Shown: piece by piece, positions 1-7,050 of the stretch | How positions within the stretch are numbered: position 1 is the first letter of the stretch | How the letters are laid out: every line of letters begins with the position of its first letter | Assembly: GCA_000435535.1 (NCBI GenBank) | Contig: FR884539.1 | Span: 1-7,050, forward strand | Direction of reading: 5' to 3' | From: Clostridium sp. CAG:575 | GTDB lineage: Bacteria > Bacillota > Clostridia > TANB77 > CAG-508 | DNA: 7,050 nucleotides | The notes under the pieces: model-generated | What the model was told of the DNA's origin: nothing | What the model saw: only the letters and a program-made list of their open reading frames with translations | The model's database searches: none | Translations under genes and position numbers: made by a program

Positions 1-3
1 ATT

Positions 4-1266
4 ATGAAAGATAAATTATCTCTCACTAAGCACATTTTAAAAAAATATAATCAAGAACATTTATTAACATTTTATGATGATCTTTCAGTAGACCAACAAA
101 ACATGCTAATAAATCAAATATTAAGTATAAATTTTGAACAAATTTTAACACTATATAAAAACTCTTTTTTAGATGACCCAAAAACAAAAATATCACCTCT
201 AAATCATATAGAAAAAAATTTGTTAAATAAAAATGAAATCATTTCTTACCAAAAAATTGGTGAACCCATTATAAAAAATGGTAATTTTGCTGTAGTAACA
301 ATGGCTGGTGGTCAAGGCACACGTCTTGGATATAAAGGTCCAAAAGGAACTTATCCTTTAAATTTAAAACCATACAGAAAATCGCTATTTCAAATTATGG
401 CTGAAGACATAAAACTTGCAAACACTACCTATAACACTATAATTCACTGGTTTATAATGACAAGTGAAGAAAATGATAACCAAACTAAATCATTCTTTAG
501 TTTAAATAATTATTTTGGCTATCCTAAAGAAAAAATCACTTTCTTTAAGCAAGATAAACTTCCTTTAGTTGATTTAAATGGAAAATTAATATTACAAGAG
601 CCTTATATTATTAAAGAAGCATCAAATGGAAATGGAAACGTATTTAATTCAATGAAAAAAAATAACATTATAGACATTTTAAATTCAGAAAATATTAAAT
701 GGGTTTCATTTGGTGGAATTGATAACGTTTTACTTAAAAACTGTGATCCAATATTTCTAGGACTAATTATTAATAACAGATTACAAGTTGGTTCAAAATC
801 AATATTCAAAAAAGATCCTTTAGAAAAAACAGCTGTATACTGCAAAAAAAATGGAAAACCATCAATTTTAGACTATAATGATATAACATTAGACTTATCT
901 GAATCAAAAATTGAAAATACCAATACATATTTATACAGAGAAGCAAATATCTTATCTCATATAATGAGTATAGAAGCAATTGAAAAAATGAGCACTATAA
1001 ATCTAAAATATCATCGAGCATTTAAGAAAAATGCCTTTGTAAATTTTGAAGGAGTAAAACAAGTTCCTGAAAAACCAAATACTTTTAAATTTGAAAATTT
1101 CATATTTGATGCCTTTTCTTATTTTGATGATATGTTACTTTTAAGAGTTGATGAAAATGAAGAATTTGCTCCCATTAAAGATTTTACAGGTATTTACAAT
1201 CCAGACACAGCAATTGAAAAATATGAAAATTATTTTAAAAAACATCATAATACTGACATCATTTAA
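4..1266 (+). CDS. UDPGP-family nucleotidyltransferase, UDP-N-acetylglucosamine pyrophosphorylase-like
   Basis: Predicted cytosolic enzyme that joins UTP and a sugar 1-phosphate (most likely GlcNAc-1-P or a related hexose-1-P) to give a UDP-sugar and pyrophosphate. The nucleotide-binding signature AGGQGTRLG is at residues 101-109, followed by PKG at 113-115. Other landmarks typical of eukaryotic-type UAP are LFQI near 128, NGNG at 208-211, the IDN triad at 239-241 (family VDN), a FDAF segment near 368, and EFAPIKD at 387-393, whose Lys392 matches the lysine of the family's SPLKN motif. It is unlike bacterial GlmU, having no hexapeptide-repeat acetyltransferase domain. At 420 residues it is shorter than eukaryotic UAP but plausible for bacterial members. 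The ATG is 3 bases from the window edge, so no ribosome binding site can be seen and an upstream start is possible. It converges on tadA. The family is confident; glucose versus N-acetylhexosamine specificity is inference. Confidence 0.88.
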   Translation: MKDKLSLTKHILKKYNQEHLLTFYDDLSVDQQNMLINQILSINFEQILTLYKNSFLDDPKTKISPLNHIEKNLLNKNEIISYQKIGEPIIKNGNFAVVTMAGGQGTRLGYKGPKGTYPLNLKPYRKSLFQIMAEDIKLANTTYNTIIHWFIMTSEENDNQTKSFFSLNNYFGYPKEKITFFKQDKLPLVDLNGKLILQEPYIIKEASNGNGNVFNSMKKNNIIDILNSENIKWVSFGGIDNVLLKNCDPIFLGLIINNRLQVGSKSIFKKDPLEKTAVYCKKNGKPSILDYNDITLDLSESKIENTNTYLYREANILSHIMSIEAIEKMSTINLKYHRAFKKNAFVNFEGVKQVPEKPNTFKFENFIFDAFSYFDDMLLLRVDENEEFAPIKDFTGIYNPDTAIEKYENYFKKHHNTDII

Positions 1267-1315
1267 AAAATAAGTTAATAAAAACAATTATAATGCAGTA
1301 TTTTATTATAATATA

Positions 1316-1367
1316 AAAAACCTTGATGTATAAACAAATATTTTGATTTTTATACACTAAGGTTTTT
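1316..1367. terminator. Bidirectional terminator between convergent genes
   Basis: An inverted repeat pairs 1316-1334 with 1349-1367: five A/T pairs, a 4-bp CCTT/AAGG block, a two-base mismatch (GA against CT), then 8 bp TGTATAAA/TTTATACA, with a 14-nt loop. On the + strand the stem ends in GG followed by TTTTTATTTTTTT; on the - strand it ends in GG followed by TTTTTT. It lies 50 bp after the stop of the UDPGP gene and 18 bp after the stop of tadA, so it can end both transcripts. Confidence 0.8.
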
Positions 1368-1384
1368 ATTTTTTTATTTTATAT

Positions 1385-1846
1385 TTACTTTTTGCTTTTT
1401 CTTAATTCTTTAAAAAATTGTTGTAAAATATTTTCGCATTCATCTTTTAATATTCCAGTCTCAGCTTCAACCTTATGATTAAAAGTATAATCATTAAATA
1501 AATTAAATACTGAACCAACAGCTCCTGTTTTAGCATCTTGCGTACCAATATATATTTTTCTGATACGTGAATTAATCATCGCACCTGCACACATTGAACA
1601 TGGTTCAAGAGTGACATACATATCACAATCTAATAATCTCCATGATTTCAATTTTCTGCTTGCTTTCTGGATTGCTAATATTTCAGCGTGTTTTGTTGTA
1701 TCCGTTTTTGTTTCTTTTAAATTATGTGCTCTTGCTATAATTTTACCTTCTTTTACTATCACTGCGCCTACCGGTACTTCTAACTTATCATATGCTTTTT
1801 TTGCCTCTTTTAAAGCTTCCATCATAAATTTTTCTTTTTCTCCCAT
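1385..1846 (-). CDS. tadA: tRNA-specific adenosine deaminase TadA
   Basis: Zinc-dependent deaminase that converts the wobble adenosine A34 of tRNA-Arg(ACG) to inosine, allowing one tRNA to read CGU, CGC and CGA. The cytidine/deoxycytidylate deaminase fold is clear: the HAE motif at residues 53-55 (zinc ligand His53, proton-shuttle Glu55) and PCSMC at 82-86 (zinc ligands Cys83 and Cys86). VPVGAVIV at 24-31 and Asn42 match the TadA N-terminal substrate-binding region. Length is 153 residues, normal for TadA. I chose the ATG at 1846 because GGAG (1853-1856) lies six bases upstream; an in-frame TTG at 1858 would add four residues but overlaps that site. A strong promoter lies at 1901-1929 and a terminator follows the stop, so it is probably monocistronic. 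Guanine or cytosine deaminase is less likely given the overall similarity to TadA. Confidence 0.95.
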   Translation of the reverse strand: MGEKEKFMMEALKEAKKAYDKLEVPVGAVIVKEGKIIARAHNLKETKTDTTKHAEILAIQKASRKLKSWRLLDCDMYVTLEPCSMCAGAMINSRIRKIYIGTQDAKTGAVGSVFNLFNDYTFNHKVEAETGILKDECENILQQFFKELRKSKK

Positions 1847-1900
1847 ACATAACTCCAATTCTTTTTAGTGTTTGTAACTTAATCTAATTTTACTTTCTAC

Positions 1901-1929
1901 ATTATATCAAATAGTAAGTACTTTTTCAA
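1901..1929 (-). promoter_or_regulatory. Sigma-A-type promoter of tadA
   Basis: On the - strand the -35 element is TTGAAA (1929-1924, 5 of 6 consensus), the spacer is exactly 17 nt, and the -10 is TATAAT (1906-1901, 6 of 6) preceded by an extended TGA. Transcription should start near 1894, giving a leader of about 48 nt before the tadA ATG. The -35 box overlaps the stop codon of the upstream 48-codon ORF. Confidence 0.75.
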
Positions 1930-2072
1930 AATTTTTTTAAAAATTCCATCTGTAATATATCATCCATATATTTTTCTTGATTTGTTTTGAATTTATTTGA
2001 ACCAATTAATAATGACCAAAAAAATAAAAAATTTATAATTATTAGAATAAAAATAATATTGAATATAAACAT
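1926..2072 (-). CDS. 48-aa single-pass membrane microprotein, unknown function
   Basis: Short unrecognised ORF. It has an ATG start and TGA stop, and a very strong Shine-Dalgarno: AGGAGG (2083-2078) five bases before the ATG, within a longer GAGGAGGAG. Residues 2-24 are almost entirely Ile, Phe, Leu and Val with a Trp at 19, which predicts one transmembrane helix or an uncleaved signal anchor. Residues 26-48 are hydrophilic and charged, with Lys27, Lys29, Lys34, an acidic pair Asp37-Asp38 and a basic Lys46-Lys47 end. A promoter candidate sits 25 bp upstream of the start codon. The coding frame ends inside the -35 element of the tadA promoter. The hydrophobicity comes partly from AT-rich codons (ATT, TTT, TTA), which also arise by chance in such DNA, so the main support for coding is the combination of Shine-Dalgarno, promoter and spacing. 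No function is assigned. Confidence 0.55.
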   Translation of the reverse strand: MFIFNIIFILIIINFLFFWSLLIGSNKFKTNQEKYMDDILQMEFLKKF

Positions 2073-2096
2073 AATCTCCTCCTCTTTATTTTATTA

Positions 2097-2125
2097 AATA
2101 TAGTATTTATCTATATTTTATTCAA
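2097..2125 (-). promoter_or_regulatory. Probable promoter of the 48-aa microprotein
   Basis: On the - strand TTGAAT (2125-2120, 4 of 6 matches to the -35) is followed after exactly 17 nt by TATATT (2102-2097, 5 of 6 matches to the -10). The expected start is near 2090, leaving about 18 nt to the ATG at 2072, just enough for the AGGAGG site. The region is very AT-rich, so chance matches are easy. Confidence 0.5.
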
Positions 2126-2240
2126 ATGGTAAAGAAGTTATGTATGGAAATTATAATTATTATAGCATTTTTCTAATTATGTGTATCGAAAAAATTGTCG
2201 AATATATTAAATTTAATAACTTTATTTTTAATAAACTAAG

Positions 2241-2329
2241 GAATGTCCCTTTTTCCCTTTTTAGAGGGAAAAAAAAGAACGTCCCCTTTTCCCCCTAAAA
2301 AGGGAAAAGGAAGGAACGTCCCTTCCTCC
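2241..2329. repeat. REP-like tandem hairpin array behind rpoC
   Basis: Three copies of GAAYGTCCC begin at 2241, 2277 and 2314 (spacing 36 and 37 bp). The first two are each followed by a hairpin of CT-rich and AG-rich arms: TTTTTCCC (2250-2257) with GGGAAAAA (2266-2273), and CCTTTTCCC (2285-2293) with GGGAAAAGG (2302-2310), both with 8-nt loops. The third copy sits in a smaller palindrome, GGAAGG (2309-2314) with CCTTCC (2321-2326). The array fills the space up to the rpoC stop. The GC-richer hairpin units contrast with the AT-rich surroundings, which suggests a dispersed palindromic repeat (REP or MITE-like), but no second locus is visible here to prove dispersal. Confidence 0.7.
2304..2326 (-). 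terminator. Possible rpoC terminator within the repeat array
   Basis: On the - strand, three bases after the rpoC stop, GGAAGG and CCTTCC pair around a 6-nt loop (2326-2309), followed at once by TTTT, CCC and TTTTT. A second hairpin (2310-2285) follows and is itself trailed by eight Ts at 2276-2269. The stem is short, so strength is uncertain; the tandem hairpins together could end the rpoBC transcript. Confidence 0.45.
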
Positions 2330-3319
2330 CTATTCTGTAACTTCTTCAGTTTTCTTCTCTGTATCAATACGAATATCTTGATATTTTTTCATTCCCGTTC
2401 CAGCTGGTATTAATTTTCCTATAATAACATTTTCTTTTAGTCCAATTAAATCATCAACTTTTCCTTTAATAGCTGCATCTGTAAGAACTCTTGTAGTTTC
2501 TTGGAATGATGCTGCTGATAAGAAACTTTCTGTTGCAAGAGATGCTTTTGTAATACCTAATAGCACTCTCTTACCTGTTGCTGGTCGTTTTCCTTCTGCT
2601 ATAGTTTCATTATTTTTATCTTCAAATTCATACATATCTACTAATGATCCTGGGAACATATCTGTATCTCCATTATCATCAACTCTAACCTTTTTAAGCA
2701 TTTGTCTACCAATAACTTCAACGTGTTTATCATTGATATCAACACCTTGGTTTCTATAAACTTTTTGAACTTCTGAAGTTAAGTATTCATATACTCCTTC
2801 TGGTCCTTTTAATGCTAATATTTCTGATGGATTGATTGAACCTTCGATTAATGGATCTGCAACATCAACCATATCTCCATCTTTTACTTTCATCTTAGAA
2901 CCAAATGGAATTGTATAAGTTCTTGAATCATCACTTGATGTAACAACAACTTCTTTCTTCTTCTTTGTTTCTTTTATTTTTACTTTACCTGCAATTTCAG
3001 AGATTATTGCAACACCCTTAGGCTTTCTAGCTTCAAATAATTCTTCAACTCTTGGAAGACCTTGAGTAATATCTGCTACACCTGCAACACCACCAGAGTG
3101 GATAGTTCTCATTGTAAGCTGTGTACCAGGCTCACCAATTGATTGAGCTGCTATAATACCTACTGATTCACCGATAGATACTAGACTTCTTCTTGCTAAT
3201 CCCATACCATAACATTTTTGACATACACCATGTTTTGAACGACAAGCTAATACAGAACGTACTTCTAATCTTTCGATTCCACTTGCTACAATTCTTTCTG
3301 CTATATCTTCTGTAATCAT
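2330..3319 (-). CDS. rpoC: RNA polymerase subunit beta-prime, C-terminal part (frame-disrupted rpoC)
   Basis: The last 329 codons of the DNA-directed RNA polymerase beta-prime subunit. It carries three of the four cysteines of the second zinc site (Cys26, Cys33, Cys36 in [12 protein letters not shown]), the trigger-loop region at about 50-80 ([12 protein letters not shown] and the following GG), the [15 protein letters not shown] element at 88-102, and the conserved end from [20 protein letters not shown] (from 253) to [14 protein letters not shown]. The C-terminus matches Bacillus-type beta-prime in length. The ATG at 3319 is only the first Met after the break, corresponding to an internal Met of intact RpoC (MITEDIA), and no Shine-Dalgarno precedes it. 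The frame is open upstream to a TGA at 3439-3437 and encodes the repeated ERIIGRYVV segment, so this is a continuation of the upstream piece, separated by a 107-bp tandem duplication. It is probably not a separately translated gene. Confidence 0.9.
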   Translation of the reverse strand: MITEDIAERIVASGIERLEVRSVLACRSKHGVCQKCYGMGLARRSLVSIGESVGIIAAQSIGEPGTQLTMRTIHSGGVAGVADITQGLPRVEELFEARKPKGVAIISEIAGKVKIKETKKKKEVVVTSSDDSRTYTIPFGSKMKVKDGDMVDVADPLIEGSINPSEILALKGPEGVYEYLTSEVQKVYRNQGVDINDKHVEVIGRQMLKKVRVDDNGDTDMFPGSLVDMYEFEDKNNETIAEGKRPATGKRVLLGITKASLATESFLSAASFQETTRVLTDAAIKGKVDDLIGLKENVIIGKLIPAGTGMKKYQDIRIDTEKKTEEVTE

Positions 3320-3506
3320 AGTATTTGTGTCAACAATAAGTTCATTTGTATTTGGATCATAAACATCATTTACAACATATCTACCAATAATTCTTTCTTT
3401 TTGTCTGCAATTTCTTCTGTTATCATAGTATTTGTGTCAACTATAAGTTCATTTGTATTTGGATCATATACATCATTTACAACATATCTACCAATAATTC
3501 TCTCTT
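3293..3506 (-). repeat. 107-bp tandem direct duplication inside rpoC
   Basis: Unit 3293-3399 and unit 3400-3506 abut and align without gaps, differing at 8 of 107 positions. Mismatches fall at 3294, 3296, 3302, 3305, 3314, 3335, 3362 and 3395, each compared with the base 107 further on. Both units encode [11 protein letters not shown] followed by the MITE motif when read in the rpoC frame. As 107 is 3x35+2, the second unit moves translation out of frame; the upstream piece then reads 9 altered codons (KELLVDML region) to a TAA at 3370-3372. Deleting one unit gives a single 3513-bp rpoC. Either an assembly join of two alleles or a genuine duplication. Confidence 0.95.
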
Positions 3507-5949
3507 GCATTTTTTCAATTACTTGATTTCCATCTTTAATATCATAAACAATTAAACCTTCATGTGTTCCACAATCATGTTCTCTTACAATAATATCTTG
3601 AGATACATCAACTAATCTTCTTGTTAAGTATCCTGAATCGGCTGTTCTTAAAGCTGTATCTGAAAGACCTTTACGTGCACCATGGGCAGAAATGAAGTAC
3701 TCTAATGCATCTAATCCTTCTGCAAATGATGATTTGATAGGAATTTCTACTGCTTTACCTGTTGTACTAGCCATAAGTCCACGGATACCAGCAATTTGTC
3801 TTAATTGGTTCATGTTACCTCTGGCTCCAGATTTAACCATCATATATATTGGGTTTAAATCATCAAAGTTATCTTCCATTGCTTGACTAATTTTCTTAGT
3901 TGCATCTTCCCAAACTTTGATAACTGAGTTATATCTTTCGTCATTTGTTATTAATCCTCTTGCATATTGTTTTCTGATTGTTTCTATTTGTTTATCAGCT
4001 TCTTCTAGTAATCCTTTTTTAGCTGCTGGCACTTTAACATCACTCATTGAGAATGTAATACCTGCAAGTGTTGAGTATTTGAATCCTAAAGCTTTTACAT
4101 AGTCAATTACTTCAGCAGATTCAACTACACCATGTACACGAATTACTCTTTCAATAATTTGTCCCATTGATTTTTTCATAACTGGGAAATTAATTTCGTA
4201 TTGGAATGGATCTTCATTTCTATCAATGAATCCTAAATCTTGAGGAATTCCTTGGTTAAAAATAATTCTACCAACACTAGTTTCTATTTTTTTAGATTTC
4301 TTTTCTCCATCTATTTCCTTTGTAACTCTTACAAAGATTTTTGCATGTATTCCAACATCATGATTTTCGTAAGCCATAATAGCTTCATCTGGATCTTTGA
4401 AGTATTTTCCTTCTCCCTTTTCTCCATCTAAAGTCATTGTTAAATAATAGCTTCCTAAAACCATGTCTAGTCTTGGAACAGCAACTGGTTTACCATCTTG
4501 TGGTTTTAATAAGTTGTTTGTTGCAAGCATTAAATATCTTGCTTCTGCTTGTGCTTCTAAAGATAATGGTAAATGCACAGCCATTTGGTCACCATCGAAG
4601 TCGGCATTGAACGCTTCACAAACTAATGGGTGAAGTTTTATTGCTCTACCTTCTACTAAAACTGGTTCAAATGCTTGAATACCTAATCTATGTAGTGTAG
4701 GAGCACGGTTTAACATTACTGGATGGTCTTTTATAACATCTTCTAATATTCCCCATACTTCTGGTTTTAATCTTTCTACCATTCTTTTTGCACTTTTAAT
4801 ATTTTGAGCTATTCCTTTTGCTACTAATTCTTTCATAACAAATGGCTTAAATAATTCAACTGCCATTTCTTTTGGAAGTCCACATTGGTAAATCTTTAGT
4901 TCTGGTCCAACTACGATAACAGAACGTCCAGAATAGTCAACCCTCTTACCTAATAAGTTTTGACGGAATCTACCTTGTTTTCCTTTTAACATATCTGATA
5001 AAGATTTTAAAGGTCTATTTCCAGCACCTGTAACTGGTCTTCCCCTTCTACTATTATCAATTAATGCATCTACAGATTCTTGTAACATTCTCTTTTCATT
5101 TCTTACAATAATTTCTGGCGCACCTAATTCTAATAATCTTTTTAAACGGTTATTTCTATTAATAACTCTTCTATATAAATCATTTAAATCTGATGTAGCA
5201 AATCTACCACCATCTAATTGTACCATTGGTCTTAAGTCTGGTGGAATAACTGGTACAACTGACATTATCATCCATTCTGGTCTTGTATTAGAAAGTCTAA
5301 AAGCATCAACTGTATCTAATCTTTTAATTAGTTTACCTTTCTTTTGCTCACTAGCATTTTCTAATTCTTTTCTTATTTGTTTTGATAATTGATCTAAGTC
5401 TATTTTTTCTAGTAATTCTTTTAAAGCTTCTGCACCCATTTTTGCTTTAAATGAACCTCTACCATATTTTTCTTCTGCTTCATGATATTCTTTTTCTGTC
5501 AACACTTGACAATTTACTAAATCTGTATTTCCTTTATCTGTTACAATATAAGAAGCAAAATATACTACTTTTTCAAGGTTTCTTGGTGAAACATCTAATA
5601 CTAAAGCAATTCTACTTGGTATCCCTTTAAAATACCAAATGTGTGCAACTGGTGCTGCAAGTTCAATATGTCCCATTCTTTCTCTTCTTACTTTAGATTT
5701 TGTAACTTCAACACCACATCTATCACATACAATCCCTTTATATCTAACTCTTTTATATTTACCACAATGACATTCCCAGTCTTTTGTTGGTCCAAATATT
5801 CTTTCACAGAACAAACCATCTTTTTCTGGTTTTAAAGTTCTATAGTTTATTGTCTCAGGTTTTTTTACTTCTCCTTTTGACCATTCTCTTATTTTTTCAT
5901 CTGATGCTATCCCTATTTTTATTTTATTAAAAATATCTAATTCGTCCAC
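3370..5949 (-). CDS. rpoC: RNA polymerase subunit beta-prime, N-terminal part (frame-disrupted rpoC)
   Basis: The first 859 codons of beta-prime, the subunit holding the catalytic magnesium and the DNA clamp. The N-terminal zinc ribbon has Cys60, Cys62, Cys75 and Cys78. The lid/rudder and clamp region follows, with the active-site NADFDGDQM at 448-456 (Asp450, 452 and 454 chelate Mg) and the bridge helix from about 756 ([20 protein letters not shown]). Cys793 (DCGTHEG) is the first ligand of the second zinc site; its three partners are in the downstream piece. The start is GTG at 5949, with AGGGGG seven bases upstream; this puts the zinc cysteines at the same numbering as in Bacillus RpoC. 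Frame is lost after about residue 850 through the tandem duplication. Intact length without one unit would be 1170 residues, close to the usual 1200 for Bacillota. It is downstream of rpoB in the same orientation, so it is co-transcribed with it. Confidence 0.93.
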   Translation of the reverse strand: MDELDIFNKIKIGIASDEKIREWSKGEVKKPETINYRTLKPEKDGLFCERIFGPTKDWECHCGKYKRVRYKGIVCDRCGVEVTKSKVRRERMGHIELAAPVAHIWYFKGIPSRIALVLDVSPRNLEKVVYFASYIVTDKGNTDLVNCQVLTEKEYHEAEEKYGRGSFKAKMGAEALKELLEKIDLDQLSKQIRKELENASEQKKGKLIKRLDTVDAFRLSNTRPEWMIMSVVPVIPPDLRPMVQLDGGRFATSDLNDLYRRVINRNNRLKRLLELGAPEIIVRNEKRMLQESVDALIDNSRRGRPVTGAGNRPLKSLSDMLKGKQGRFRQNLLGKRVDYSGRSVIVVGPELKIYQCGLPKEMAVELFKPFVMKELVAKGIAQNIKSAKRMVERLKPEVWGILEDVIKDHPVMLNRAPTLHRLGIQAFEPVLVEGRAIKLHPLVCEAFNADFDGDQMAVHLPLSLEAQAEARYLMLATNNLLKPQDGKPVAVPRLDMVLGSYYLTMTLDGEKGEGKYFKDPDEAIMAYENHDVGIHAKIFVRVTKEIDGEKKSKKIETSVGRIIFNQGIPQDLGFIDRNEDPFQYEINFPVMKKSMGQIIERVIRVHGVVESAEVIDYVKALGFKYSTLAGITFSMSDVKVPAAKKGLLEEADKQIETIRKQYARGLITNDERYNSVIKVWEDATKKISQAMEDNFDDLNPIYMMVKSGARGNMNQLRQIAGIRGLMASTTGKAVEIPIKSSFAEGLDALEYFISAHGARKGLSDTALRTADSGYLTRRLVDVSQDIIVREHDCGTHEGLIVYDIKDGNQVIEKMQERIIGRYVVNDVYDPNTNELIVDTNTMITEEIADKKKELLVDML

Positions 5950-5956
5950 TATTTTT

Positions 5957-5962
5957 CCCCCT
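5957..5962 (-). promoter_or_regulatory. Ribosome binding site fixing the GTG start of rpoC
   Basis: AGGGGG on the - strand lies 7 nt before GTG at 5949. The longer in-frame ORF starting with ATG at 6009 would read this site as coding (Leu-Gly-Gly), has no Shine-Dalgarno of its own, and adds 20 residues (MVSVLNC...) absent from Bacillota RpoC, so the GTG is the better start. Confidence 0.85.
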
Positions 5963-6178
5963 AATAATATTTTTTGGGTAATCATAAAACAGTTTAAAAC
6001 ACTAACCACTGCACGAACAATTCCCTACTGTCGATTTTATACTTTTTACAATTTATTAAATTAATCCCCTATAAATTTATTAAATTGGGTAATTTCAAAA
6101 CAAATTTAATTACTATCCCCTGCTCTTGCATATCTTTTTGTCGAACTAAATTTTTTTGAAATTTATTTAATTTTATTC

Positions 6179-6232
6179 TTTAAGGGACAGAACTTTTAAG
6201 AACATTCTTCTCATCAGAACCATTCCCTTAAA
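6179..6232 (-). repeat. Inverted repeat just downstream of rpoB
   Basis: Perfect 9-bp arms TTTAAGGGA (6179-6187) and TCCCTTAAA (6224-6232) enclose 36 nt, inside which AAGAA and TTCTT can form a small second hairpin (6198-6209). It begins 5 nt after the rpoB stop on the transcribed strand. There is no long T-run directly after the stem, so it is more likely an mRNA processing or attenuation element, or a mobile-repeat remnant, than a strong terminator. Confidence 0.5.
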
Positions 6233-6237
6233 TTATT

Positions 6238-7050
<813 letters not shown>

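Larger units (their letters stand above)
5950..6237. other. rpoB-rpoC intergenic spacer with short repeats
   Basis: A 288-bp AT-rich non-coding gap between two genes usually separated by much less. It holds the rpoC ribosome binding site, a 9-bp inverted repeat just after rpoB (6179-6232), a direct repeat of AATTTATTAAATT at 6050-6062 and 6074-6086, and a near-repeat GAACAATTCCCT (6015-6026) / GAACCATTCCCT (6217-6228) near its two ends. No ORF with a credible ribosome binding site and no convincing promoter was found. Confidence 0.7.

Noticed and set aside
603..845. Antisense ORF inside the UDPGP gene, and similar + strand ORFs inside tadA and rpoC (1611-1868, 3692-3886, 3917-4102, 4240-4431, 5641-5835)
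   Set aside because: All lie opposite well-conserved coding sequence, have no family resemblance and no ribosome binding site, and are expected shadows of AT-rich genes.
2195..2202. TTGTCGAA, similar to a Spo0A box, with a second match at 6137-6145 (TTTGTCGAA)
   Set aside because: About one 7-base core match is expected by chance in a window of this size and composition, and neither lies well placed at a promoter.
2140..2298. 52-codon ORF on the + strand through the hairpin array
   Set aside because: No Shine-Dalgarno before its ATG, low-complexity product, and its second half is simply the repeat array read as codons.
5950..6009. N-terminal extension of RpoC from ATG at 6009
   Set aside because: It has no ribosome binding site and reads through the good AGGGGG site of the GTG start; the extra residues do not match RpoC proteins.
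6030..6115. Possible promoter for rpoC in the spacer (TTGAAA with TTTATA, or the TATAAA near 6040)
   Set aside because: Each candidate has only a half-match at one of the two boxes, which is common by chance in such AT-rich DNA.
6187..6226. Possible 16-codon leader peptide after rpoB (ATG, Val, Leu, Met, Arg, Arg...)
   Set aside because: The purine-rich AAGGGA is too close to the ATG, and the peptide has no regulatory codon run.

Overview
This window is strongly AT-rich DNA from a low-GC Gram-positive bacterium, most likely a member of the Clostridia (Bacillota). The evidence is the rpoB-rpoC gene order, close resemblance of the RNA polymerase subunits to Bacillus/Clostridium proteins, AGGAGG-type Shine-Dalgarno sites, and normal use of TGG for Trp with TGA as a stop. 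No species can be named from sequence alone.

Layout. Positions 4-1266 (+) encode a UDPGP-family nucleotidyltransferase resembling eukaryotic UDP-N-acetylhexosamine pyrophosphorylase. It converges on tadA (1385-1846, -), the tRNA adenosine deaminase, with a shared bidirectional terminator hairpin at 1316-1367. tadA has a near-consensus promoter (1901-1929). Upstream of it, at 1926-2072 (-), is a 48-codon ORF with a strong Shine-Dalgarno site, its own plausible promoter and one predicted membrane helix. Positions 2241-2329 hold a tandem array of about 36-bp hairpin units starting GAAYGTCCC, directly behind the rpoC stop. The rest (2330-7050, -) is the end of the rpoB-rpoC operon: rpoC in two pieces (2330-3319 and 3370-5949), a 288-bp spacer with repeats, and the last 270 codons of rpoB running off the window edge.

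The main anomaly is in rpoC. A 107-bp segment (3293-3399) is directly repeated next to itself (3400-3506). Because 107 is not a multiple of three, the single reading frame is broken into an 859-codon N-terminal part and a 329-codon C-terminal part. Removing one unit restores a normal 1170-residue beta-prime subunit. The copies differ at 8 of 107 positions, 7 of them at third codon positions of the rpoC frame, and every change is synonymous or conservative (E/D, K/R). That pattern looks like two strain alleles joined end to end, probably a chimeric assembly, rather than decay after a recent duplication. A real duplication, a split subunit or a -1 frameshift cannot be excluded from sequence alone.

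The RNA polymerase, tRNA modification and nucleotide-sugar genes are housekeeping functions with no evident shared pathway. I found no convincing new multi-gene system. The items most worth checking are the rpoC break, the 48-aa microprotein and the hairpin repeats.
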